A DNA stretch of 64,000 bases from Artocarpus heterophyllus (lineage: Eukaryota > Streptophyta > Magnoliopsida > Rosales > Moraceae): positions 26,439,730 through 26,503,729 of the forward strand of contig CM046351.1 in NCBI GenBank assembly GCA_025403435.1, in the 5' to 3' direction. Positions 45,430-57,236 of the stretch are shown piece by piece; within the stretch, counting starts at the first letter, position 1; every line of letters begins with the position of its first letter. The position numbers were made by a program, and so were the translations under genes. The notes beneath the pieces are model-generated. The model searched no databases and was not told where the DNA came from. It worked only from the letters and a program-made list of their open reading frames with translations.

Positions 45430-45545
45430 AATTATACTAATAAAGTTATGCAGTATGAAAATTATACTGCAATAGTAGCATAGATTAAGGAATTACACTG
45501 ATAAAGTTATGCAGTATGAAAATTATACTACAAAAGTAATACAGT
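45430..45545. repeat. ~65-bp short tandem repeat
   Basis: Two adjacent units share AAAGTTATGCAGTATGAAAA and TTATACTRC, with weaker relatives upstream (45380) and downstream (45600). They lie within the LTR-like region. Confidence 0.6.
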
Positions 45546-47532
45546 GGAGAAATTAAACTACTTAAAGTTAAACAATATAGGAATTATACTGTTTGAAGGA
45601 TATAGATGAGTAAAGAATACTGTATAATTTTATAACAATATATAAAAGTGTACCAATAACATAGAAAAAATACTGTCAGTATAAACTTAGACTGTATAAA
45701 AAAGTAATGTGGGGTCCACCTGGTGACACACCTAAGGTGGAAAAATTCCACATCTCCCTATAGAGAACCAGTTTCGGGAGATTGGTTGGGGAAATTTTTG
45801 AAATTGCAATTTGGTCCATAGATTAATTACTTTTGCAATTAAAGACCTAAGTGAAAATATCCACTAAATGACAAGTTTATTAAATGACCACATCTTCTCC
45901 TTAGAAAATGTTTATTAAATGTGTGGAGAAACAAGTTTTGTTTATTGCAAATAAGTCCCTATGGTGATGTCTTTATGTAGCCAAGGACTTATTTGAATGA
46001 AAAGTTTGGCTATTCATCACAAAATTGCTCCCAATTCCACTCAAGAAACCGCCCCTCCCCTATGTCTCTCCAACTCAAAATTTTGATGATTTAGGCCTTC
46101 AAATCATCCAAGGAAGCAAGATCAAGAGTTCTAGAGAAAGATTAAGGAGTTTTAAGGTAAAATTCAAAACTTCTCTCTATTGTGTACTAGGGTTTTTATT
46201 CAAGTATTTAATGGAATTTTTATGGTGTGGTATGAGCTTAATGTCAAGGGAATTTAGAAGCTTTTAAGTGCTAAAAAGTGAGGACAAACACTGGGGAATG
46301 ATTAGGTAAAATCCTACTCTTACAAGCTATGTTAAAGTTTGTATTTTTTTATGCATACCATGTATTTGGTGTATATATAGGCTATGCCATGTAAAAGAAA
46401 CTTTATAGTATGATTATGATGTGAGATGTATGTATGATGGAGATGAAGCATGTCTAGAAACTAGGGTTTTATGTGTTTAAAAACCTAGTTTGAAAAACTT
46501 TGCTCTAAAATAAAGTTTTGATGTTTTTACCAAAAACGGTGATTTTGTTGGACCCTGAGGCAACCTAAGTTTTAGGAAAAACATTAGGCTTGCCTAAAAC
46601 AGTGAGAATAACAACTTTAATGAGCAAAGTTTTATGAAATTCCAAAAGAACTAAATTGAAGAGATGATTTCAAACTTAGTAGATTTGCAAATTAACTAAA
46701 AAGTCCACTGTAAGGTTAGAATTTGAAGAAAGTTAAAACACAAAAGTTATAGAGTACTCATCGAAACGGTTAGGAATCTTGGATGGTTTGTGAAAATTCT
46801 ATACTAATTTCAAGTTATGAATTTTACGAGATTCTAAGCACAAAATTTCATAAAAAGGAAAATGTCTTGAAATGTTTTGAATTTAACCAAAGAGCTTTTT
46901 TAAGTTTTAATACTTGCTACTTCTTAAAAACTAGACGTTTTGGTATAAAATGGTTGTCTTTGGCCTCGGAGTCAAAAATGTCAAGATTTTGTGTTTCGGG
47001 CCAAAACTTAAAATGTGTGAAACTGAATTTTCACTAAGAAAAGTTAGCTTTCTACACTTTCAGTAGGCAGTGAGTAACCACGGATGTTAAGTTAGAAAGG
47101 ATTTAAGGTTTTTACTAAGAAAAGAATGAGAAAAAAACATTAAGGGCGTAATCACCAAGAATTTCGTATTAGGGTCAAAACTGTAATGTTTTAGTGAAAT
47201 GGATTTTAACAAAAAGAAAACCGATGTTTGGTCTTTTGTTTTTTGTAATGCTATGAGCAACAAGGAAACATTAGTTTTTATTTTAAAACGTGTCTTGAAT
47301 GTTTTCTAAGACCCGTTAAGGGCAAAATGGTTATTGTTTGTAAAAAGGTCAAAAGAACCTCGAAACACCCGATTTAAGAAAATGCTCTTCATCGAGAATT
47401 TTTCCATAACCCTTATGTGACAAAATGGTAGAGTAAAATGGAAAGTTTGGTTATGTAACATTTGAATTACGCGACTTACGAAAAACTTGTTAAAAGTAAA
47501 ATCGTCATTTAAGGAAACCACTTAAACGGATA

Positions 47533-47695
47533 GGGTGTTTGGCAAGCATGGTTAGAACCAACTTCTTAGTTTAAAACAATGTAGCATGTGATAGCTTTAC
47601 ACTATAGTAACTTTTTGCCTTTTACTGTAGCATGTGAGAACTTTACACTATTCTCAAACTAAAAAGTTTATGCTAACCAACTTTGTCAAACACCT
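47533..47695. mobile_element. MITE, GGGTGTTTGG family, copy 3
   Basis: 163 bp with ends AGGGTGTTTGGC / GTCAAACACCT. The interior has TGTAGCATGTGATAGCTTTA and an inverted partner. It is nested inside the LTR-like region and so is younger than it. Confidence 0.6.
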
Positions 47696-48226
47696 TAGGA
47701 GTTGAGCCTCTCGAATTAGCGAAACACCTTTAGATGGAAAATGTTCCATAATATGTAAAGTAACGAATGGAAAATTAAACTAAATGGCATTTAAGTTAAG
47801 TAAAGGAAAAGTAAACCGATGGAATACAAAATTAAGTATAAGGAATGAACATGCAATATCTAAGTTATATTATCAATCAAGTAGGTCGGTAATAAGAAAG
47901 TTAGTTAATAGTTAGGTGTTGTTTGAATAGGACACAAAACAGACTAATAGAAGGAAAATGAATGAAATTGGAACACTAGAACCTCACCTAAGAATGAAGA
48001 AAATGAATTTCAAATGTTTTGAATATGTTTTATGTTTGCATTTGTTTTGCACAAAGTTTTAAAGATCAAGAAAAGTTTTACAATGTATTTACAATTAAAA
48101 TATGTTTACATGTGCAATGCATAATGTTTTAAAGTTCAAGTTATGATTTGCAATATATTTGCGTTTGATATATTAACATTTGATATACTCATTAATGTTA
48201 ACAAGAAGGCAAAGCAAAGATGATAA

Positions 48227-48500
48227 GTAAGTGCTGTACCAGCCTTATTGATGCGAGGTTTACAAGTAAGTTAAAGTTATGATATCGTTGTTCAATAATC
48301 TTAAGTCTTACATAAAAGAAGGATAATGTTTATGTTCTCATAATTGATGATGTTGGTTTACGAGTAAGTGTCGTACCAGCCTCATTGATGTGAGGTTTAC
48401 AAGTAAAGTTAAAGTTATGACCTCATTGTTCAATAATCTTAAGTCTTACATAAAAGAAGGATAATGTTTATGTTCTCAATGATTAATGATGTTGGTGCAA
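48227..48500. repeat. Two tandem copies of a 137-bp unit
   Basis: Units start at 48227 and 48364 (GTAAGTGCTGTACCAGCC and GTAAGTGTCGTACCAGCC), and both contain CAATAATCTTAAGTCTTACA. They are in the LTR-like region. Confidence 0.85.
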
Positions 48501-49233
48501 ACACTTAAGTTCATAAAATAAGGAAAGTTATGAATGATAATAAAAAATTTAAGTAAGTTATGAATGATAATAAGAAGCTTATAATTGAAGTTCATAATTG
48601 AGCATAAATAGAATCACACATTATGTTATTACTTACATTCCTTTAAGTAATGTTTTTATGAAGAATGTTTTATAGAAAAAGTTTAAGAAATATTTTTTGA
48701 GAAACATTTATGAAAAACTTTTTATGAGAAAGATTTTTAAGAGAAAAGTTTTATGAAGGAAAGTTTTGAATGTTTTGTGAGATTATATTCAGACTTACGG
48801 AGCAAAAACTCATTACAAATTTCTTCATGTTGTAAGTAGTCCTACGAGAGACCCATAAGACTGGTTGAAGAGCTTGGTAATGCAATGGATAGATGCGAAG
48901 TTTAGGTATGGATATCATTATGGTAGTTTTCCGCTGCTTAAAGATAAAGTTTCCGCTATTTTAATGAGAAGCTTTTCTAAGTTTGAAAAGAAGTTTTAAT
49001 AAAAGTTTTACAAAAGTAAATGTTTCTTAATAAGTTCTAAGAAATGTTTTAAATGATTTTAAAATCAAGTATTGAGCTATGTCTCAACTTCAGTTGCAAC
49101 AAAAGTCACAACAAATTTTAAGTATGTTTAAAGAAACAATTTACCTAGTAATTTTCTTACTACGTAAGTAAGATAAAAGTTAAAAATGATATTAAAACAA
49201 GATAAATGACAGCCCAAAAAGGCAAGTTCTTAC

Positions 49234-49326
49234 AATCAGAGGGCTTGGGATCGAAGGGAACACATTCGAAGATAGCCACATCAATGAAGGGAGCACGATC
49301 AAAAAGAAGAAGCTATCGTCGGACAT
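49234..49326 (-). CDS. Possible isolated first exon (31 codons), unknown
   Basis: On the minus strand a pyrimidine-rich leader (CTTTCTTTCTCTCTTCTTGC) is followed by ATG and 31 hydrophobic, Ser-rich codons that end at a good donor (GTAAGAAC). The downstream side (lower coordinates) is the LTR-like region. No further exon was identified. It may be a gene start split by the insertion or chance. Confidence 0.2.
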
Positions 49327-49620
49327 GAGAAAGAGAGCGCAAGAAGAGAGAAAGAAAGACAGGAGGTGGAATCATCAAAATCAAATATTTAAAACAATTA
49401 AATATTTAAAACAAATTATGGGCTATTAATTTTTAATTTTTGTACATGATGTCCTTTTTTAAACTTGAGATAGGTGAATTTGCATTTACAGGTAAAGTGG
49501 GATGTGATTTTATCGTTAGATTATGCTTGTAACCATGTAAATAATGATATTTAGTTTTAATGGTTTCATTAATTGACCTGCAATTCCCCACCCAACAATA
49601 AAACCTTAAACCCAAAAACC

Positions 49621-49631
49621 GCCCTATAAAT
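49621..49631 (+). promoter_or_regulatory. TATA box of the 66-aa protein gene
   Basis: CCCTATAAATA lies ~345 bp before the start codon at 49972, ahead of a leader with a CT-repeat (49772-49786) and more TCTCTCT tracts just before the ATG. This is the standard arrangement of an actively transcribed plant promoter. Confidence 0.55.
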
Positions 49632-49971
49632 ATTGTGCTAACCAATGGGCAAAGATAACCATAATAATCTTTACTTCCTTTCTTTACTTTTCTTTTTATT
49701 TTCCAACCGGGCCACTTTGCCCATCAAAAGGCCGAAAGACAAAAAGCATAAAACGCGAGAACTCTCACTGTCTCTCTCTCTCTCTAGAAACAAACGGAAA
49801 GTCAGAAAGTTAGACACCAAAACCATTGATTAAGAGAAAAGAAAAACAGAAAAAAGATTACATATAGATTTCCGTTTCCGATTTCTCCGTCGTGATTCTG
49901 TCTCTCTAATCTCTGCATCTCTCTCTCTAAAATCCTCCTTAATCCTTTGGAATCATCAAAATCAAAATCAA

Positions 49972-50172
49972 ATGCTTCAGCTGTTCTTCGCGGTGGCTTT
50001 CTCGGCGGTGCCTCTGACGCTTTACGTTCCGCCGATCCGGAGCCTGAATCTGTTCGTCGAGACAGTCGAGGATCTCTTCCGGCAGACCGCCGTCCACACC
50101 CTCAGAGCTTACCCTCGCATTCGCCTCGCCTTCTCCAGAATCTACAACTCCATTCTCCGTCTCAACAGGTAG
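49972..50172 (+). CDS. Conserved-looking small hydrophobic protein (66 aa), unknown function
   Basis: A 66-codon frame with balanced, GC-rich codon use unlike the surrounding AT-rich DNA, preceded by a TATA box and a CT-rich leader. The N-terminal half is hydrophobic (about residues 1-20, Leu, Phe, Ala, Val, Pro), ending in YVPPIRSLNLF. The C-terminal half is basic and amphipathic, ending IYNSILRLNR. This looks like a small membrane-associated or signal-anchored protein; I believe similar ~65-aa proteins are common in plants as unnamed genes, but cannot cite one. The stop overlaps a possible donor (CAG|GTAGAA), so a spliced, longer product is possible. Confidence 0.65.
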   Translation: MLQLFFAVAFSAVPLTLYVPPIRSLNLFVETVEDLFRQTAVHTLRAYPRIRLAFSRIYNSILRLNR

Positions 50173-53100
50173 AAATATACATATATATGTCAGAATTCAA
50201 TGATTTACCTAAGATTTCTGTGTCTTGTACAATCTTCTCTCTCTTTAGGAGTTTCGAGATTTGTGATGTTGTGTTGATTACAATCGGTGATTTTGGGATT
50301 GAATCGATGGTTTTTGGGATTTAATCTTGAAGATGATTCGATTTTGAATGTATATGATCGATGTAACGACTTGATACTACAGAGAATAATTATTACAATC
50401 AATTTGGTTTTCAATATTCTCAATTTTTTATCTCTCTTTTTAATTATTGATTTGTAATTAATTCTGTTTTGCTAATTTCCATGGCTATGATTTTGATTTG
50501 GCTCATATAAAATATATAAATTTTACAAATTTTGCTTTGAATGTAACATAAATGATAATGATAATTCTCTTTGGCACCTCCTTTGTTTTGCCAATTGAAA
50601 CCCTAGTTCTTTCAATTGGGGCTTTGCATTAAATTTGGAAAAAAAAAAAAAGATAAAGAAAAGACAAGGTAAAAAATATAGATAAAAAAAAAAGAGATAA
50701 AGAATTTGGTGGTTGAGAGAAGAGATGGAGCATGCGGCTGTGAAGAGACAATTGTGCACCGACTGGCTATTCCTGTTTGGAATTATTTGTCTCTAATAAT
50801 TTAATTATTTATGGTCGCATTAATATCACTGTAACTGTGGTCTTCCTATTATAAGTCGTATGTATTTGCTTGCTATTATAAGTCGAATGTATTTGATTAG
50901 GTGCATCCAAACGCAGGGAGATTAAGGGAAAAAAAAGTGTTGCAGCTGGCCAAAAGTTGTTAATAATAATAGTAATGATGATCATAATAATAATAATAAT
51001 AATATCTTCTTTTTTGTGGTCTATGTTGTGCCAAATATAAAATAGGGTGCATTATTAGGAAAAAAAATTCTTAATTTGGCCTTAAGAAAAGCGAGAGAAA
51101 AAACATATTTTTAAAACTTTTTGAAGCAAATAATAAGCTTTTAAAATATTTGTAATAGATAGTAAATTTATAATGTATTGGAAATCTAGTATAAAGACTT
51201 AAAACACCTAATGAAATAAGTTTTTTTTAAAAGCTTATGAATGTGTTTTTGCATTAGGCAATGGTGATGAAACATAGAGAATATCTGAAATTTTTTCTAA
51301 GAAAGAAAGAATGAACGTGAAAATGGATTAATTTTTTTTGAACAGGTTTTTTAATTTATAATTAAAGACAACCGTTGATTGCACTATTTTAGAAATAATT
51401 GCCTTATGTTGAAAAGATTGTAACTTTTTTTGTCAGTCAAATTTAAATTTCATAATGTTTTCAGAAGGTGATATCTTTTCAGAATGAATTCGAATTATTT
51501 TAAATTAATTAATTAAATCTAAAAATAAAATAAAATTTTAAATTTGAATTTAATTAAATAAAATAAATATTATTCTTTACACGTGCACGTGCCAACTGTG
51601 CCTAACAAGCACCAAAAGCGCCTTTACAGCCTCACTGCCCACGTTGCATGCACATTATATGTGTGAGCTTTAAGCGAGGCTTAAGTGTACAAGTCATCTA
51701 ACTCTTCAATAGGTAGAGTATCCTATAAGTCTTTATAAGTTTCCTATATAAGACAATGAATTGTTGCAATATTTTACATTTAAACTTGAACAATTTTAAC
51801 ATAATGTAAATAATTTATTGTGCAAATAAGAATTGTATAGACCATAGATAATAGGGGTAATTCATTTACACCTATCTCTATTTAATGTACACTATAATTA
51901 AAGAGGTAAATAAACTATTTACACCATAAATCTATTATTTATTACACATATTTTCAAAACATGCTATGTAGCATGTACTTATAATAGTTTTGAAAAAGTT
52001 CTATATACTAAAATTTCCGTTATGCTTTTCTAACATGTTTTGATCTGGAGAATAATTTTGGGTGACTAATATTGTTGTTTATGTTCCAGACAGTTTAATG
52101 AACTCCAAAGTTTAATGGTTTGATTAGATGTATCTCATAGTGTAAGGGAAGGAAATACATATCTAACAATAGGGATCGGTATCGGACTTCTTCATTGACG
52201 CCCAACCAAAAAGGGCTAGAAACCGCCCACCAATTTGGCTTTAGACATAGAAACGACCATTCTTTTTTATTGATTTATTTATTGAGAAAAATCTACCACC
52301 ATTCCCTTCTTACAATTTCAGCCTTGCATTTCTCAATCAATCGTTCCCACTGAAATTGAAACGACTTCAACTACTAGTCAAAAGTCGTTTTCAAGCACCA
52401 CAACAAACTCTCAAGTATGAGCTTCGTCATTTTAAAAGATAAGATGTGACCGTCTTGGGTTAAACAAAAGGATAGTTTTGACCGTAATGAATTTTGGGTT
52501 TATTTACGCTACTGTCTTCGTGGTTATGTGATTGTTTCAGTTTAATGTTTGACATTCCTTTTTGGAGATCTAATTATCCTGACGTTTTAGAATTATACGG
52601 TTTTGAGTTTTGACCATGATGTTAAAGGGAGAGACTATGACAGCGTGCGCCTCCATCAATGGCGCATGATTCAAGGGTGTGCAGCCAAGTTTTGTTGACA
52701 TGTTGGCTCAAATGTTGCCATGCATTGGGTCAGCATGTGCTTGATTGCATCAAATTTGACCCTAAAAGCATCATGCATCTGGTTGAATTAGGTGAAATTT
52801 TTGAAGTTTAAAACATTGAAAGTTGAAAGATGTTTTTTTAAAAAAAAAAAAATCACAAGAAATAATCGAGGAAAAAAAACACATTTGAGAAAAAAAAAAA
52901 AAAAACCACGTATAAGCAAAAAAAAAAAAAATCAAATACAAACGCAGAAAAGAATTTGATAAGCATTATTCATTAGCGTATAGTATTTAAAGCTTTGCAC
53001 ATCTAAATCTCATATTTGGTGATTTTTTTTAGATTTTAGTTAATAGAATTTGGGTTTCGAAGCCCTCTGTTTTGGTCCTTTCTCTGTTTTTATCTCAGAC

Positions 53101-54464
53101 AAGTCCTCCCTAGCTGACTATTGTCGTTCCATTTGCGTTTTTCTTCTTGAAACAACCTTTTTGAAGCATGCTCGAATCTTGTTCTCCTACCACTTCGGCG
53201 CTAGTGTCGCGTCGTCGGCGTTGTGGAGCTCAGCCGCTAGTTTTAATCGCGGCAGTGGAGATGACTCAGATGAAGGCCATCAACAACCGGAGTACCCTTC
53301 TAGAAGGCAATATTCACCACTGGCCTCGCATCCCTCGAGGCCAGCGATTATAGAGCTAATATTTCTTTAGAATTTGCTTCACATAATGAGGAATTTTTAT
53401 AGAGCTTCTCGGATTTCTTTTTTTTTTTTTTTCCCCTTTGAGGACGTGCAGCAAACCAGCAAAGGAGAGAGAGAACCAACTCAAGCAAAACCAGGCAAGA
53501 ATTTTTTTTTTTTTTTCTTTTGGACCAGGCAACAAAAATTAACCATTAACAAACATATAAAAAAATATTTATTTGATTTTTGTTTATGAGGAAGAAGGCG
53601 GTACGTAGGGGATTTTTTTTTTTTTTTTTTTTAACTGAGGGACAAAAGTTTATCTTATGTGGTCATCTGTGTTTGTATTTGGATGTGTATGTATCGCTTC
53701 AGTCCTAGCCGTTCCCTTACCACGGATTCCCCCGATGTTAAATATTATATTTAGACAAAACTTTAACATGGTTATAGCACGTAAGGTCTTTTAGAGAGAG
53801 AGAAAAATAAAAACATAAGTAGATTGGGAAAGGAAAAAAAAAAAACTACACTTTAAACCCCTTGGGAGCCATTTTCATGCTATACTTTGCCTAAAAATAA
53901 CGATTTCTTTGCCTAAAAATGAATAATTTTATTAATAGATGGACCAAAGCTGTATATTTAAAAATCAGGCATCTAAAAATAAATATCATCATCTTTAGCC
54001 AAAGTGAGACAACTGCATATATTTAGATGTGTTGAGAAAATGGGGTTTAAGGCATTGATTGATAGTTAAAATCTAATAGAAAATTTACTCGGTAAATATA
54101 TCTTTACTTATCCATTTTCTATATGTAAAAAGAAGAATTATTGGTAAATGTTTTTTTTTTTTTACTTTTATTGATTACAAATATTTTCAAAATCTAATAT
54201 TTTTACTTTTCAAAAATCTAACATTTTCTCTCATTTTCCCTTAATTAGTAGGGGGACCAAAACCAGTCATCCACCACTTTTCAGAGAAAAATATTAAATC
54301 TCTAAAAAGAGAATCATATCTTATTCTCAAATACAATAGGAATTACATCCCCCCTACTTGTAGGAACCCTTTGAACTACTAAATTCTTTAATGATATGAT
54401 ATGTGAGTGCCCACATTAAACTAATTTCAATTATAAATGAAAATTCTGAAAATTTAATTCAAGT
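50173..54464. other. Intergenic stretch without clear gene
   Basis: AT-rich DNA with poly-A/T tracts and short AAT repeats (50980-51005). The part at 50173-50340 is probably 3' UTR or intron of the upstream small gene. A GC-richer patch (53050-53370) gives a 106-codon frame with a Ser/Arg-rich end that I do not recognise; its flanks show no promoter or splice signals. Nothing else is supported. Confidence 0.35.
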
Positions 54465-54905
54465 GTTATTTATCTTTTCCTACTTTGTATTTTAAGTTTA
54501 TTCTAAAGCTATATCTTTGGTTTTTAATCTAATCAAATATACTCTCATATTATAATTAATTAATAAATTTACACATTTTTCCAATCAATATTTAATTTTG
54601 ACCTAAAATTTATCAAAATACCCTTAAATTAAAAAATAAGAAACTTAAAAATTAAAAAGTCTTTATACTACTTCAAAAATGTATAAAATATCATTAAAAT
54701 GGGTGTTTTGTATGTTTTTTCCTTTGTTTTTTGAAAGTTTTAATTTTTTTCTCTTTTGCTTAAGAATAATTTGATTATTTTAAAAGTCAAAATTAATTAT
54801 TGATTGAGATAAGATATAGATTTATATATTAAATATAATATAAAGATCTACATTTAATCGGATAAAAACTGAAAGCAACGTAAAATATAAAAGGTAAATA
54901 AGAGA
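54465..54905. mobile_element. Dispersed ~430-bp MITE, second full copy
   Basis: The left end TTTGTATTTTAAGTTTATTC and the right end ACGTAAAATATAAAAGGTAA are inverted relatives. The interior shares AAAATACCCTTAAATTAAAA and TTTTTTGAAAGTTTTAATTT with 23105-23530. Confidence 0.5.
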
Positions 54906-54939
54906 AAAAAGAGAAAACCTCAAAAAAAAAAAAAACCCA

Positions 54940-55760
54940 TCTTCATTCTCTTCATTAGTTTAGTTACAAGATAGTAAATAAATGAGAAAAGCACATGTTA
55001 TGCCATCCTTTCTTCCCCTTTTTTTATGCCACAAAAGTTTTTACAAAAATTTGAAATGCCACAGAATCGATTAAGAGGTTATTAGTTTCACATGTCTTGT
55101 TGGGACATTTCAACATGACCTACTACGTATCGTATTGGGACATTTCAACAGATTATGGTAGGACATTTCAACATGTCCCGACGAGACATTTCTTTTCACT
55201 AGAAAGGGAAAACCTTCCACATTTAATGTTAGAACATTTCAACATGTCCCAATGGAACATTTCTTCCCATCAAAGAAAGAAACCCCAAGCCATCGGAAAA
55301 AATTCTCCATCGGAAGAAATATCCTTACGCCACCAGAAAATACAATGTACTGCTTTCATTTCCAACAACACACAAAAGGAGCAAAATGACATACCTTTGG
55401 CTTGATGATGAGAGAGAAATTTCAATCCAAAGAGGTGAGCTTTTTCGATCTAAGAAGAGAGAAACTTTTTTTATCTGAGACAAGCTTTTATAACAAGAGG
55501 AGAAAGAAGCTTTTCCAATCTAAATCAAGTTTTTCCAATCTAAGGAGAGAGAAGCTTCTCCGATCTGACGAGAGAAGAGTTTTGCTAGGCTTAGAGAAAG
55601 AGTTTTGCTAGGCTTAGAGAGTCGATTGAGAAGAAAGAAAATTTTGCTCGGCTTCGTATTTTGTTTGTTTTTTTTTTAAGTTGAGTCAATTTTGTGGCAT
55701 ATAATTTTGTTTGTGGCGCTCAAAATTGGATATTCGTACGTGGCATTTGTCTGTTTCTCT
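54940..55760. repeat. Region with short tandem motifs and inverted ATGCCAC ends
   Basis: Four copies of RGGACATTTCAACATG-like sequence lie at 55102-55250. Further on (55430-55620) repeats of GAGAGAAGCTTYTCCGATCT-type and GAGTTTTGCTAGGCTTAGAGA occur. ATGCCACAAAAG near 55027 is mirrored by TTTTGTGGCAT near 55690, hinting at a non-autonomous transposon. Frames across it (55097-55611) follow the repeats and are not taken as genes. Confidence 0.4.
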
Positions 55761-55891
55761 CAAATAAAATTCTAGCACGGAGATAGAGGGAGAGAGAGAG
55801 CAATTTTTTAAAACTAAACACAACATCAAATTTTAACGCTGAAACTAAAAACCACCTGTCGTTGCCAACTTAAACTTTAGACCAACAAATG

Positions 55892-56457
55892 CTATGGCTG
55901 GCAGTAAACGTGTTCGTGTCAGCACGTTTACAGCACGACACATTTAGGCCAAACACAAACACGACACGATTAATAAACGTGCTAGAAATATAAACACGAA
56001 CACGACCCACTTATGGCACGTGTAACATAGCATGACACGATTAACACGATTACTAAGAGGCCGAATGGGTTGACATGATAACAATATGCATATGGCACGT
56101 TTATGACCCAGTTAACTAAAAATTAAAAAAAAAAAAATTTAAAGCCAATAAAGAAAATTAACAAAAACACAATATTTAATTAATACTAACTTACTACAAA
56201 TATTTCAAATATTTTTATTTTTAAGTTTACATGTGTTATAAACAAGCAGGTCGTGTCGTGCCGTATCAACACATTTACGGTCCGTTTAATTAAACGTGTT
56301 AAAGCGTGTTAGACATATTAGCATGAATCCAACCCGTTTATTTCGTATTATTCGTACCGACCCATTTATGGCCCAATTAATAAACGTGCAATCTCAACCT
56401 ATTTATCTTGTATCATTTTCGTATCATGTCATCGTGCTATGTTCGAAATTGCCGGCC
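55892..56457. mobile_element. Inverted-repeat element rich in AACACGACACG words
   Basis: The left end GGCTGGCAGTAAACGTGTTC and the right end, on the other strand, GGCCGGCAATTTCGAACATA are related. The interior is made of CACGACACGATTAA-type words on both strands, a pattern typical of non-autonomous plant DNA transposons. No coding capacity. It lies just upstream of the PHD/telobox gene. Confidence 0.45.
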
Positions 56458-57236
56458 TTACGAGATATGTAGTCTTTTGACAAACGACATCAACATCATC
56501 AAACACATACTACATGTCGTTTTTTATGCTGTCGTTTCGAACCACGAAAATCAAAAACTTCAAACAATATGTTGTCGTCCGGCGGTGCAGAAACTTCAGA
56601 AGCCGACTGAAGTGAAGATTTCCTTCTCCTTCTCGTTGTTGGTCTGTAAATTCTACAAGGTATGACGACGAAAGACTCCTAAATTATCGCCCAAAACGCT
56701 ACACCGACAAGAAATTAAAGAATTTTGAGAAACAATTATGAGGTTTTTCTTCCTTTTTAACTATTTTTCCTCTAAACCGTTGAGAATGATTTTGAATTAT
56801 TTTTTTTAAAAAAAATCTTCTTTCTCTGCGATCAATCGGACTTAGGGCTTCTATTATTTCACTTTTTTTAATGATTTTTCATTTCATTCTCTTCTATTAT
56901 AGTGTTCGTCTCCGTTTGTGCGCAGAACCCTAGTTTTAGAGAACCTAATTTTATTTTTAGAAATTGGGTTTGTTGATAAATTGTCTGAATTAAGCTAGTT
57001 TTTAATTTAGCTACAAACCACTTACTTTTATCTTATCATATACTTTGTTTACTTTTTTGAAGGAAGCACAAGCTAGATGGAATTTTGTAGGATAAATTTA
57101 GGGTAGAAATAGATTTGCTTAGGTAATGTTTTATCATATTTTTCGTCTTGGTACCCTGTAATTCACTTTTATTTCTTTATATCAATTTAAGTTTGTTTTC
57201 GGGTTTTGAAGGTTTTGAAGGAAAGGGTTGGTTTCC

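Larger units (their letters stand above)
45096..49200 (+). mobile_element. Gypsy-type LTR-like sequence (possible long solo LTR)
   Basis: It begins TGTGACACCTAAGAATTTC, a typical start of plant Ty3/gypsy LTRs, and toward its end has the late-LTR layout (a splice-like 'TTGTAAG' area, CCTACGAGAGACC, then TTTTCCGCTGCTTAAAG near 48930). There are no pol motifs. The 3' boundary is not clear (somewhere between 49090 and 49215), and no second copy or target duplication was found, so solo LTR is an inference. It contains tandem repeats and a MITE listed separately. Confidence 0.45.
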
